The translations under genes and the position numbers were made by a program. The notes beneath the pieces were generated by a model. That model was not told the origin of the DNA, made no database searches, and was given only the letters and a program-made list of their open reading frames with translations. DNA of 24,722 nt, from assembly GCA_964606895.1 (NCBI GenBank), contig CAZSHX010000074.1:1-24722 (forward strand). Reading direction: 5' to 3'. Shown here piece after piece: positions 6,941 to 15,475 of this stretch; the first letter of the stretch is position 1; the number at the start of each line of letters is the position of its first letter. Origin of the DNA: CAZSHX01 sp964606895. Its GTDB lineage: Bacteria > Bacteroidota > Ignavibacteria > Kapaibacteriales > UBA2268.

Positions 6941-7182
6941 CCGAAAATTGCTGAAAATATTATGAGTTATACTGAATTGGTTGATAAATTGCTGATAGGA
7001 ATGAATTTAGGTGGACAATTCTGTTTATGCTTCAGATAGATTTACATCTCAATCTGTTTGATTAAATTTTATCGAAATAATCGAAATGAATTATTGAGAA
7101 CTACAATCAATTTCAATAAATGAACGTGCCGCAATACTTTCCAAATACAACTCGATTGCTCCTACAATTGATTTCGAAAACT
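6941..7182. other. Non-coding gap between convergent genes
   Basis: These 242 bases separate the convergent GNAT genes. The only structure I see is a weak AT-only inverted repeat, AATAAT (7076-7081) and ATTATT (7090-7095), too weak to call a terminator. An ATG-started frame of 25 codons at 6962-7039 has no support. Confidence 0.5.
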
Positions 7183-7713
7183 CTAATGGTTAATTATCAT
7201 CTTCAGCTTACTAAACCAGTATTCATCAATTATTTTTCCATTTTTATATACTGATTGCTTGAAAACTCCGTCCAGACTGTACCCTGCTTTTAATAAAACC
7301 CGCATTGACGGCTTATTGAAATCAAACACTCCTGTGTGGATGCGAACTAATCCCAATTTGTCGAATCCATACTGAGTCATCAATTTTACTGCTTCTGTTG
7401 CAATTCCCTGCCCCCAGAAAGGTTCCCCTATCCAATATCCAATCTCAGCCGTCAACCTGTCAACATCAGTTTTTTTCAATAAACCGATTGTACCTGTCAG
7501 AACGCCGTCTTTTTCTATTGCAAATGTAATTTTTGGTGATTCTTTTTGACACAGCCGGATAAATTCGATTGCATCCTTCTCGGTATAAGGATATGGCAAT
7601 GAATCCCTTACATTATCCCAAATCTTTTTATTATTGCATAATCTTGCCAACTGAGTTTTGTCAGTTTCGAGAAATTCTCTCAACTTAATACTGCCTGCTA
7701 TAAGCTCAATCAA
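7183..7713 (-). CDS. RimJ/RimL-type GNAT N-acetyltransferase
   Basis: This 176-residue GNAT resembles RimJ/RimL-like enzymes. It opens MIELIAGSIKLREF, then IGYWIGEPFWGQGIATEAV (91-109) with the acetyl-CoA loop GQGIAT. It ends with the typical N-x-x-S-x-R-V-L-x-K-A-G-Y helix (133-145) and DEYWFSKL. I favour a TTG start at 7713. On the minus strand, AAGGAG (plus-strand 7721-7726) lies 7 bases upstream, and the peptide then begins like its family. A longer form from another TTG at 7761 adds 16 polar residues without family resemblance. It could acetylate a protein N-terminus, a small molecule or an antibiotic. It is the only minus-strand gene I support. Confidence 0.82.
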   Translation of the reverse strand: MIELIAGSIKLREFLETDKTQLARLCNNKKIWDNVRDSLPYPYTEKDAIEFIRLCQKESPKITFAIEKDGVLTGTIGLLKKTDVDRLTAEIGYWIGEPFWGQGIATEAVKLMTQYGFDKLGLVRIHTGVFDFNKPSMRVLLKAGYSLDGVFKQSVYKNGKIIDEYWFSKLKMIINH

Positions 7714-7922
7714 AATGTTTCTCCTTCTATTTCCGGAAATCGGGTTATCTTTTGAACCCAATACAAAATTAGAAAATATTACTCAAATAAAAAATGAATA
7801 CTTGAATTCGGTAATTATTTTCTTTGCAAATTCAGACTTGGGAATGTTTTGTATATCTCATTTTTAAAAAAATACAATGAATTTGCTGATAATATTTTTT
7901 CATGTTAAAATAATTTCGTAAT

Positions 7923-7950
7923 TTTGAGCTTTGGCTAAATTAATATTTTG
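7923..7950 (+). promoter_or_regulatory. Candidate promoter of the cbb3 locus, close to the ccoI start
   Basis: TTTG at 7923-7926 and TATTTTG at 7944-7950 are 17 bases apart. They resemble the Bacteroidota -33/-7 pair (TTTG and TAnnTTTG). The -7-like box ends 5 bases before the ccoI ATG and there is no Shine-Dalgarno sequence, so the transcript may be leaderless. No FNR-like TTGAT-N4-ATCAA box was found upstream. Confidence 0.4.
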
Positions 7951-7955
7951 TTTTA

Positions 7956-10367
7956 ATGAATAATAATAATCAAAAGACTGTTTGTGTTCACTGCGGCGAC
8001 GTATGCCGAGATGATACAATCCAAAAAAACGAGAATAATTTTTGTTGTTCGGGTTGTCTTTTCGTTTACGAGCTACTTAATGATGCCGACATTCAGAAAA
8101 ATTACGATATTTCAAAACTGAAATCAATTTCACCTAAACCGATAAAAGCAGGTGAGTTTGATTATCTTGATGACGCTGAACTTAAGGAAAAACTTCTTCT
8201 CTTTTCAATCAACGGTCGGGCAAAAGTTCATTTCTATCTGCCCAATATATATTGCAGTGCTTGTATCTGGCTATTGGAAAATGTAGCGAGAATGGACAAG
8301 GGCATTAAGGAATCGAAAGTTAATTTCTTGAAGAAAGAAATTTCTATCATTTTCGATGAAAATGAAACATCGCTCAAAAAAATTGTCGAGCTCCTTACCT
8401 CCATTGGATACCGACCAAGACTAAATCTTGCAAATCTTGAAAAGAAGAAACCTCAGGATGACGACCGCTCACTTTTTATTAAACTCGGGATAGCAGGATT
8501 TTGCTTTGCAAATATTATGCTTTTTGCATTGCCTGAGTATCTTGCATTCGGTTCGCTCGAAGAAAATATTAAAGTATATTTACGCTTTTTGGCTTTGATA
8601 GCTTCAGTTCCTGTCCTTTATGCATCTTCAGGATATTTCCGTTCAGCGATTTCAAGCATTAAGTTGAAAATGATAAGTATTGATATTCCATTAAGTATAG
8701 GTATTGTCGCTTTATTTGCCAGAAGCGCTTATGAGATTATTTCCGGTGTCGGTCCGGGCTACAGCGATTCGCTGGCAGGTTTGGTTTTCTTTCTTTTGCT
8801 TGGGAAAATCTTCCAAAAGAAAACATTCTATACCCTTTCATTTGATAGAGACTATAAATCTTATTTCCCGCTTTCAGTAATCAGAAAAAAAGGCGACAAG
8901 GAAGAGTTTGTTTCAATCAAAGATATCAAAATCGGGAATACAATTATTATAAGGAACAATGAAATAGTCCCAACAGATTCTATTCTTCTAAGCCCGTCAA
9001 CAATCCTCGACTATAGCTTCGTGACCGGCGAATCAAGTCCGGTTTCAATTAAATCAGGCGATAAAATCTACTCAGGAGCCCGACAGGCAGGACCGATTAT
9101 AGAAGTTCAGGTGCTGAAAAATTTTCGTCAAAGCTATATGACGGAGCTTTGGGATAGTCAGATACTAACCGAAAAGGAAAAAACTTATACTTCGGTAATT
9201 TCAGATAAAATGGCGAAGTATTTCACCGTTTTTGTTCTCGTTGTTGCATTCGGTGGGCTTTTCTATTGGATTGGTAAGGATGTTCATACAGCCATGAATG
9301 CATTTGTTTCTGTCTTGATTGTAGCCTGCCCTTGTGCATTGGCTCTCTCAACTCCATTTGCCTACGGAACGGCGATGAGGATTTTCTCGAAATACGGGTT
9401 TTTCCTGAAAAATGATAAATTGGTAGAAATGCTTTCAAGAATCAATTCAATAATTTTCGATAAAACAGGGACATTAACTGAAACTGAGAAAAGCAAAATT
9501 GAGTATGCAGGCGAAGACTTAACACAATTTGAAAACAGTCTGATTAAATCTTCGACAAGAAATTCAACTCATCCTTACAGCAGGATTCTGTTTGAACAAT
9601 TCAAGTCAGCTGAATTACTGCCCGTTCTAACTTATCAGGAAATTTTCGGTCAGGGTATTGAAACTACTATCGAAGGAAGAACTGTCAGAATCGGTAAAAA
9701 AAGCTGGGTTTCCCACGAAAATGACAGTGATGACCTATCTTTAGATTCATTCATGGAGGAAGCCGCTGTATATTTATCTGTTGATAATAGTTTCAAGGGG
9801 TGTTTCAGCGTTAAATCCCATTACAGAAATGAAATATTCGATACCATTCATGAATTGACACCCGGCTATAAAACTTCAATTCTTTCGGGAGATTTGAGTC
9901 ACGAACAAAACTTCTTAACCAAACATCTTGGGAAAAACGTGGAGATGCTGTTCGAGCAAAAACCGGCTGAAAAGTTGAGTTACATAAAAAAATTACAAAG
10001 TGAATCGAAAATAGTAATGATGGTAGGCGACGGATTGAATGATGCAGGTGCATTAAGACAAAGTGACATCGGGGTTGCCGTGACGGATAATACATCAAAT
10101 TTCACTCCGGGTTCGGATGCAATTTTCAATGCAGAAAGCATCGGCTACCTTCCGGCAATTTTGAAACTGGCAAAAAAATCGGTGAATACAGTTTACATGA
10201 GCTACACTTTGTCAATTCTATATAATATTGTTGGTTTTTCTTTTGCACTGACTGGAACGCTGTCTCCCGTTGTAGCGGCTATACTTATGCCTATCAGTTC
10301 AATTACGGTAGTAGGATTCACAGTGATAAAGATTACACTAAATGGAAAAAAAATCAGGATACAATAA
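7956..10367 (+). CDS. ccoI: CcoI/FixI-type copper-transporting P-type ATPase
   Basis: This 803-residue P1B ATPase exports copper in support of cbb3 oxidase assembly. An N-terminal cysteine-rich region (Cys10, Cys13, and CCSGC at 30-34) is the metal-binding domain typical of CcoI-like ATPases. An HMA-like domain follows with Cys100-x2-Cys103. Then come TGES (357-360) in the actuator domain, the CPC membrane metal site (458-460), the DKTGT phosphorylation site (502-506), His539-Pro540 in the nucleotide-binding domain, and GDGLND (691-696). About eight membrane helices are present. It sits upstream of ccoS and the oxidase subunits, which supports CcoI over a general CopA efflux role. ccoS begins 77 bases after its stop. 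Confidence 0.92.
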   Translation: MNNNNQKTVCVHCGDVCRDDTIQKNENNFCCSGCLFVYELLNDADIQKNYDISKLKSISPKPIKAGEFDYLDDAELKEKLLLFSINGRAKVHFYLPNIYCSACIWLLENVARMDKGIKESKVNFLKKEISIIFDENETSLKKIVELLTSIGYRPRLNLANLEKKKPQDDDRSLFIKLGIAGFCFANIMLFALPEYLAFGSLEENIKVYLRFLALIASVPVLYASSGYFRSAISSIKLKMISIDIPLSIGIVALFARSAYEIISGVGPGYSDSLAGLVFFLLLGKIFQKKTFYTLSFDRDYKSYFPLSVIRKKGDKEEFVSIKDIKIGNTIIIRNNEIVPTDSILLSPSTILDYSFVTGESSPVSIKSGDKIYSGARQAGPIIEVQVLKNFRQSYMTELWDSQILTEKEKTYTSVISDKMAKYFTVFVLVVAFGGLFYWIGKDVHTAMNAFVSVLIVACPCALALSTPFAYGTAMRIFSKYGFFLKNDKLVEMLSRINSIIFDKTGTLTETEKSKIEYAGEDLTQFENSLIKSSTRNSTHPYSRILFEQFKSAELLPVLTYQEIFGQGIETTIEGRTVRIGKKSWVSHENDSDDLSLDSFMEEAAVYLSVDNSFKGCFSVKSHYRNEIFDTIHELTPGYKTSILSGDLSHEQNFLTKHLGKNVEMLFEQKPAEKLSYIKKLQSESKIVMMVGDGLNDAGALRQSDIGVAVTDNTSNFTPGSDAIFNAESIGYLPAILKLAKKSVNTVYMSYTLSILYNIVGFSFALTGTLSPVVAAILMPISSITVVGFTVIKITLNGKKIRIQ

Positions 10368-10444
10368 AAAAAGTAATAAGGAATTAATTTTTTTTTATTA
10401 TTTTTTCATTTTCAGAATATGTTTAATTTTCAAAGCAGTTTAAA

Positions 10445-10621
10445 ATGTCCGTTATATTGGTTCTCATAACAGCAAGTTTCGCTCTGGCGATAGTATTTTT
10501 AGGGCTGTTTGTCTGGGCAATCAAAAGCGGACAGTTCGAAGATGATTATACACCATCGGTAAGAATTCTGCTTGAAGAAACGGACATGGTAGCGACAGAT
10601 GAAGAAACTTTTTCAATATAA
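10445..10621 (+). CDS. ccoS: cbb3 oxidase assembly protein CcoS
   Basis: This 58-residue gene reads MSVILVLITASFALAIVFLG and continues with a single membrane helix ending in FVWAIKSGQFEDDYTPSVRILLEE. The short loop after the helix, with GQF-[ED]-D, is the CcoS signature. CcoS is needed for cofactor insertion into CcoN in characterised systems. It lies between ccoI and ccoNO, with 20 bases to the latter's ATG, which is the usual place. Its acidic C-terminal tail (TDEETFSI) is not conserved as far as I know. Confidence 0.9.
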   Translation: MSVILVLITASFALAIVFLGLFVWAIKSGQFEDDYTPSVRILLEETDMVATDEETFSI

Positions 10622-10641
10622 ATAACTTTTGAGGATTATTT

Positions 10642-12783
10642 ATGGATAATTCAAGTACTAATCAAAATCTTGAAACCTTCAAATACGACAACAAGATTGT
10701 CATGCTTTTCATTAAAGCTACAGTATTGTGGGGTTTTGTCGGCATGCTTGTCGGATTGTTTATTGCCACTCAGCTGTATATTCCGGCTTTGAATTTGGGG
10801 ATTTCTTTCCTGACATTCAGCCACTTAAGACCATTGCACACTAATGCAGTCATTTTTGCTTTTGCAGGAAACGTAATCTTCTTTGCGGTTTACTATTCTT
10901 TGCAGAGATTATGCAAAACAAGAATGTTCAGCGACTTGCTGAGCAAAATCCATTTCTGGGGATGGCAGACGATAATTGTTCTTGCCGCAGTCACAATTCC
11001 TCTTGGTTTCACACAGAGCAAAGAATATGCTGAACTCGAATGGCCCATTGATATTCTGATTGCACTGATTTGGGTTGCTTTTGGAATCAATATGATAGGT
11101 ACCATCATCAAAAGACGCGAAAAGCACATGTACGTTGCAATTTGGTTCTATATTGCTTCTTTCACATCAGTTGCTATTCTTCATATTTTTAATTCACTTG
11201 AACTTCCTGTAGGATTGCTAAAAAGTTATCCGGTTTATGCCGGAGTTCAGGATGCTTTGGTTCAATGGTGGTACGGACATAATGCCGTTGCCTTCTTTTT
11301 AACCACTCCATTCCTTGGAATAATGTATTACTTCCTTCCAAAAGCCGCAGAAAGACCAATCTATTCATACAAATTATCCATAATACACTTTTGGGCATTA
11401 GTTTTTATTTATATTTGGGCAGGTCCTCACCATTTGCTTTATTCGGCAATCCCGGATTGGGCTCAATCACTTGGAACGGTATTTTCTGTTATGCTCATTG
11501 CCCCGTCCTGGGGAGGTATGCTTAACGGCTTGCTGACCTTACGGGGTGCTTGGGATAAAGTCCGCGAAGATCCTGTGCTGAAATTCATGGTTGTTGCTAT
11601 AACTGCCTATGGAATGGCAACATTCGAAGGTCCTATGCTCGCTATTAAATCAGTTAATGCAATTTCGCATTTCACTGACTGGACAATTGCTCACGTTCAC
11701 ATCGGAGCATTGGGCTGGAACGGATTTCTTGCGTTTGGAGTGCTGTACTGGCTTATTCCAAGGCTTTACAGAACTACACTCTATTCAAAGAAAATGGCAA
11801 ATGCTCATTTTTGGCTCGGATTTATAGGTATTATCATTTATGCTGTACCGCTTTACTGGGCGGCTATTGTTCAGAACCTTATGTGGAAGCAGTTCACACC
11901 CGAAGGTCTTTTGCAATATACTAATTTCCTCGAAACAGTTACTCAGATTATTCCGATGTACATTATTCGTTCTATCGGCGGGTTATTCTATCTCACCGGT
12001 GTGAGCATAATGGTTGTCAATATTTTCAAAACCTGCAAGCAGGGCTCCTTCCTTGCTGAAGAGGAAGCATCAGCTCCGGCATTGGTCAAATCGCCGGTAC
12101 GAGATAAAAAATTCCACAGAATGCTCGAGGCAATGCCTTATCCTTTCGTGGTTCTTTCAATTCTTGCCATATTAGTGGGCAGTATCGTTGAAATAGTTCC
12201 TATGCTGGTCATCAAATCAAATATCCCGACTATTGCATCTGTTAAACCTTATACTCCGCTTGAGCTAATGGGAAGAGATATTTATCTGAGCGAAGGCTGT
12301 TATGTTTGTCATTCCCAAATGATTCGTCCGTTCCGTTCCGAAACTGCAAGATACGGAGAATACTCAAAAGCCGGAGAATTCGTTTATGATCATCCTTTCC
12401 AATGGGGTTCAAAACGAACCGGTCCCGATTTGCACCGCGAAGGCGGCAAATTCCCGAACTCATGGCACTATTACCACATGAAAGACCCGACATCAATGTC
12501 GCCCGGTTCAATCATGCCACGTTTTCCATGGTTGATTACTGATGAGGCAGAAGTTGCGGAAGTTCCAACAAGAGTGCGTGCTATGACAACTCTCGGTGTT
12601 CCATATCCTGCCGGATATGCTGACAAAGCAATAGCTGATTACAAGACTCAGGCTCAGAAAATTGTTGATGACCTAAAAACAACAGGAGTCACAGTTGAGT
12701 CAAGCAAAAAGATTGTTGCTTTGATTGCTTATTTGCAGAGATTGGGAATTGACATTAAAGGTACACCGGTTATCAAACAATAA
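10642..12783 (+). CDS. ccoNO: Fused CcoN-CcoO subunits of cbb3 cytochrome c oxidase
   Basis: This 713-residue fusion is the catalytic core of cbb3 oxidase, which reduces O2 at the inner membrane. Residues about 1-470 are CcoN, with heme- and copper-binding histidines at His66 (PLHTN), His213 (YGHN, CuB), His263/His264 (GPHH, CuB), and His351/His353 (HVHIG, heme b3 and heme b). Tyr257 lies near the GPHH and may be the cross-linked tyrosine. A linker (about 470-495) leads to CcoO, with one membrane helix (about 499-522), a heme c site at Cys553-x2-Cys556-His557, and Met625 as likely axial ligand. CcoNO fusions occur in Bacteroidota-like lineages. A GAGG ribosome-binding site precedes the ATG. 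Confidence 0.96.
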   Translation: MDNSSTNQNLETFKYDNKIVMLFIKATVLWGFVGMLVGLFIATQLYIPALNLGISFLTFSHLRPLHTNAVIFAFAGNVIFFAVYYSLQRLCKTRMFSDLLSKIHFWGWQTIIVLAAVTIPLGFTQSKEYAELEWPIDILIALIWVAFGINMIGTIIKRREKHMYVAIWFYIASFTSVAILHIFNSLELPVGLLKSYPVYAGVQDALVQWWYGHNAVAFFLTTPFLGIMYYFLPKAAERPIYSYKLSIIHFWALVFIYIWAGPHHLLYSAIPDWAQSLGTVFSVMLIAPSWGGMLNGLLTLRGAWDKVREDPVLKFMVVAITAYGMATFEGPMLAIKSVNAISHFTDWTIAHVHIGALGWNGFLAFGVLYWLIPRLYRTTLYSKKMANAHFWLGFIGIIIYAVPLYWAAIVQNLMWKQFTPEGLLQYTNFLETVTQIIPMYIIRSIGGLFYLTGVSIMVVNIFKTCKQGSFLAEEEASAPALVKSPVRDKKFHRMLEAMPYPFVVLSILAILVGSIVEIVPMLVIKSNIPTIASVKPYTPLELMGRDIYLSEGCYVCHSQMIRPFRSETARYGEYSKAGEFVYDHPFQWGSKRTGPDLHREGGKFPNSWHYYHMKDPTSMSPGSIMPRFPWLITDEAEVAEVPTRVRAMTTLGVPYPAGYADKAIADYKTQAQKIVDDLKTTGVTVESSKKIVALIAYLQRLGIDIKGTPVIKQ

Positions 12784-12793
12784 TTATTAAATT

Positions 12794-12973
12794 ATGTTTA
12801 AAAATATTTTTCAATCGGTAGATACTTTGACAATACTCGGCATAGTTTCTATGTTGCTGTTTTTCGTTTCTTTTCTGTTTGTTTTGTATTACGCATGGAA
12901 AGCAGATGGAAAATTTATTGAAAAAATGAGCAATATGCCTTTGGAAGAAAACAAATTAACAACAAATAAATAG
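12794..12973 (+). CDS. ccoQ: CcoQ/FixQ-like small membrane subunit
   Basis: This 59-residue peptide starts MFKNIFQSVDTLTILGIVSM. It has one membrane helix (about 12-34), then LYYAWKADGKFIEKMSNMPL and a polar tail. Sequence identity to FixQ is limited at this length, so the call rests on position between ccoNO and ccoP, topology, and the YYAWK-x-DGKF motif after the helix. CcoQ stabilises the oxidase complex in known systems. It begins 10 bases after ccoNO and ends 8 bases before ccoP. Confidence 0.78.
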   Translation: MFKNIFQSVDTLTILGIVSMLLFFVSFLFVLYYAWKADGKFIEKMSNMPLEENKLTTNK

Positions 12974-12981
12974 GGAAAATC

Positions 12982-13563
12982 ATGGCGAAGCCAACTGATG
13001 AACTGATGGACCATTCTTATGACGGCATTAAGGAATTCAATAATCCCCTACCTAAATGGTGGCTATATTTATTCCTCATTTGCATTTTATGGGCAGTTCT
13101 TTATATGTTCTATTATCATTTTGCCGGAATGGGCGACAGCCAAAGTGCTGAATATGCCAAAGAAATGAAAGCACACGAAGAAATGCTTCTTGCTAAAAAT
13201 GCTTCCGGTACTGCGGACATGATTCTGACAAAAGCTGATTTAACTGTACTAACCGATAAAGGTAGTCTCGAAGCAGGAAAAGAAGTTTTTATGAAAAATT
13301 GTGTCTCCTGCCATGGCAAATTCGGCGAAGGAAATGTTGGTCCAAACTTGACTGATGATTACTGGATTCATGGGGGTACTTTCGAAAACATTGCAACTAC
13401 TATTATGAATGGCGTACCCGAAAAAGGGATGATTACATGGAAAGCCCTTTTGAAGAAAGCAGAAATTCTCAAAGTCGCAAGCTACATTAAAACATTAAAA
13501 GGAACAAATCCTCCAAATCCTAAAGCCCCGCAAGGTGTTTTGTTCAACGAAGGAGCTAATTAA
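12982..13563 (+). CDS. ccoP: Single-heme CcoP subunit of cbb3 oxidase
   Basis: This 193-residue cytochrome c subunit starts with the FixP N-terminal motif HSYDGIKEFNNPLPKWW (11-27). A membrane helix follows (about 28-46), then a linker and one cytochrome c domain with Cys107-x2-Cys110-His111. Met150 in KGMITW is the likely axial ligand. Proteobacterial CcoP carries two hemes in about 290 residues; here the domain is single, as in several Bacteroidota-type cbb3 enzymes. It passes electrons to CcoO and so is the likely entry point from ACIII or the soluble face. AGGG precedes the ATG, and ccoG starts 5 bases after its stop. Confidence 0.93.
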   Translation: MAKPTDELMDHSYDGIKEFNNPLPKWWLYLFLICILWAVLYMFYYHFAGMGDSQSAEYAKEMKAHEEMLLAKNASGTADMILTKADLTVLTDKGSLEAGKEVFMKNCVSCHGKFGEGNVGPNLTDDYWIHGGTFENIATTIMNGVPEKGMITWKALLKKAEILKVASYIKTLKGTNPPNPKAPQGVLFNEGAN

Positions 13564-13568
13564 TTTTA

Positions 13569-15029
13569 ATGATTGAAGCCAAAGATAATACGGCAAAGGA
13601 CAACATCTATACCGAAGATGACCCTCTGATTACCGAAACCGGTGGTTCTTTCAGGGACTCTGTTTCGAATATTGATGATTCGGGCAATAGGGTATGGGTA
13701 TATCCATCTAAGCCAAAAGGCATTCTGCACAGGTGGAGACTTGTTGTGGGATACTTTTCTTTAGCTTTGTTTTTCATTATGCCATTCATAAAATACGATG
13801 GCAAACCGTTTTTGTTAATTGATCTAATTAACAGACAATTTATTCTTTTCGGTTCGGCATTCTGGCCCCAGGATTTTTTCATTCTGGCATTGGCATTCCT
13901 GGCACTGGCAATATTCATTATATTGTTTACTGCAATTTACGGAAGGCTTTGGTGCGGCTGGCTTTGCCCTCAGACCATTTTTATGGAGCTTGTTTTCCGA
14001 AAGATTGAATATTTCATCGAAGGCGATGCTCCTAAACAAAAAAAACTTGACGAATCAGACCTAACAGTTGGTAAAATCCTGAAGAAAACAACTAAACATC
14101 TGATATTTTTTGCTATTTCACTGGTTTCAATCAGCTTCTTAACTTCTTATGTGGTTGGTATTGATACAGTTCAGCAAGTAATGAAATCTCCTGCTGAGTT
14201 TCCGGCAGGTTTTGCGGCAATTATTATCCTTGCTCTTGTTTTTGATTTTGTCTTTGCAAAATTCCGAGAGCAGGCTTGTATTTTCGTTTGTCCTTATGCC
14301 CGTTTGCAATCAGTTTTGATTGATAAAAATTCATTAGTAGTTGCTTATGACAATTCCAGAGGGGAACCAAGAGGCAGACGAGGAAAAAATACCGAATCAT
14401 CAGATTTGGGTGATTGTATAGACTGCGGAATGTGTGTCAGAGTCTGCCCTACGGGTATTGACATCCGAAACGGAATTCAGCTTGAATGTGTCAATTGTGC
14501 GGCTTGTATTGATTCTTGCAATTCGATAATGGAAAAAGTTAATAAACCCAAAAAGCTTATCCGTTACGCTTCACTAAATCAAATAGAGAATAAAACCAAA
14601 TTCAGAATTTCTCCGAGAATTATTCTTTATTCGGTGGCTTTAACTCTTTTGATTATTGGTGTTTCCTATCTGCTTGGTGTAAGAAGCGACGTGGAAGCCA
14701 CTGTTCTCAGGGCTAAAGGAACAATATATATATTGAACGATAATGGGACTATTTCAAATCTTTATACAGCTAAAATAGCAAACAAGACTTTTAAAAAAAT
14801 GAAGCTCGAACTCAAAGTTGAAGATATGCCCGCAAGTGTTATTAGGGTTGTCGGACAGCGAGTACTTGATATTGAACCTGATAAATTAATTGAAACTGCA
14901 TTTTTTATTGAACTTCCTAAAAGTGCAGTCACAGTTCCGAATACTAAGCTTAAAGTTGGCGTTTACTCAAGTGGACGAAGGATTTATACGGTTAATACAT
15001 CATTTAGCGGACCGGAAAGCAAAAGATGA
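13569..15029 (+). CDS. ccoG: CcoG/RdxA iron-sulfur protein for cbb3 assembly
   Basis: This 486-residue membrane protein carries two ferredoxin-like motifs, CIDCGMCVRVCP (Cys283, 286, 289, 293) and CVNCAACIDSC (Cys307, 310, 313, 317). Other conserved cysteine pairs sit at RLWCGWLCPQT (129/133) and ACIFVCPY (237/241) between membrane segments. The C-terminal third, after a membrane helix at about 345-365, resembles the Ig-like domain of the family. CcoG acts in copper reduction for cbb3 assembly in characterised bacteria. Its stop overlaps the fixH start by four bases (ATGA), so the pair is translationally coupled. Confidence 0.94.
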   Translation: MIEAKDNTAKDNIYTEDDPLITETGGSFRDSVSNIDDSGNRVWVYPSKPKGILHRWRLVVGYFSLALFFIMPFIKYDGKPFLLIDLINRQFILFGSAFWPQDFFILALAFLALAIFIILFTAIYGRLWCGWLCPQTIFMELVFRKIEYFIEGDAPKQKKLDESDLTVGKILKKTTKHLIFFAISLVSISFLTSYVVGIDTVQQVMKSPAEFPAGFAAIIILALVFDFVFAKFREQACIFVCPYARLQSVLIDKNSLVVAYDNSRGEPRGRRGKNTESSDLGDCIDCGMCVRVCPTGIDIRNGIQLECVNCAACIDSCNSIMEKVNKPKKLIRYASLNQIENKTKFRISPRIILYSVALTLLIIGVSYLLGVRSDVEATVLRAKGTIYILNDNGTISNLYTAKIANKTFKKMKLELKVEDMPASVIRVVGQRVLDIEPDKLIETAFFIELPKSAVTVPNTKLKVGVYSSGRRIYTVNTSFSGPESKR

Positions 15030-15475
15030 AGATTTACGGAAACTGGAAATTGTTTATCATCGTTTTGAACGTTGTTATTGTACTAAGTTTGATAGGGGTT
15101 CTGATTTATTCATTAACAATAAACTACGAACTTGTTGATAAGGATTATTACGCAAAAAGCACGAAGTTTCAGCAACAGATAAATAAGGTCAACCGCTTGA
15201 ATAATTTATCCGAACGCGTTACCGTGAATGTTGGAAGAGGAGAAATTGCGGTTTATTTCCCCAAGCTTTTTAATTATAAAAAGGTTGAGGGAAAAATTGA
15301 TTTTTACAGACCGTCTGCTTCGGCGAAAGATTTCAACGTCCCGATTTTGCTTGACAGTATCGGAGTTCAAAAAATATCTTTCGATGGGAAAGAAAAAGGT
15401 TTATGGGTTATGAAAATTGACTGGAAAGAGAATGACTCTTCCTATTTTTATGAAGAAGAAATTTTATTAAAATGA
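15026..15475 (+). CDS. ccoH: FixH/CcoH-family protein
   Basis: This 149-residue single-pass membrane protein has a helix at about 8-30, a conserved NYELVDKDYYAKSTKFQQQINKVNRL segment (33-58), and a beta-rich domain ending with KGLWVMKIDWKENDSSYFYEEEILL. The VDKDYY motif and the terminal W-x-[LM]-x-[VI]-x-W pattern fit FixH. FixH/CcoH helps assemble cbb3 oxidase. Both ends overlap neighbours by four bases, upstream with ccoG and downstream with the TauE-like gene. Confidence 0.87.
   Translation: MKIYGNWKLFIIVLNVVIVLSLIGVLIYSLTINYELVDKDYYAKSTKFQQQINKVNRLNNLSERVTVNVGRGEIAVYFPKLFNYKKVEGKIDFYRPSASAKDFNVPILLDSIGVQKISFDGKEKGLWVMKIDWKENDSSYFYEEEILLK

Noticed and set aside
6962..7039. Short ATG-started frame of 25 codons after the small GNAT gene
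   Set aside because: There is no convincing ribosome-binding site, no recognisable family, and the length is within chance.
7093..7182. Minus-strand reading frame downstream of the RimJ-like gene that looks protein-like
   Set aside because: About 30 codons without a start codon; it could be a gene remnant but nothing identifies it.
9811..10098. Minus-strand open frame inside ccoI
   Set aside because: It is antisense to the conserved ATP-binding region of ccoI and has no family features.
10368..10444. Terminator or FNR box between ccoI and ccoS
   Set aside because: Only A- and T-rich runs with weak complementarity; no TTGAT-N4-ATCAA motif.
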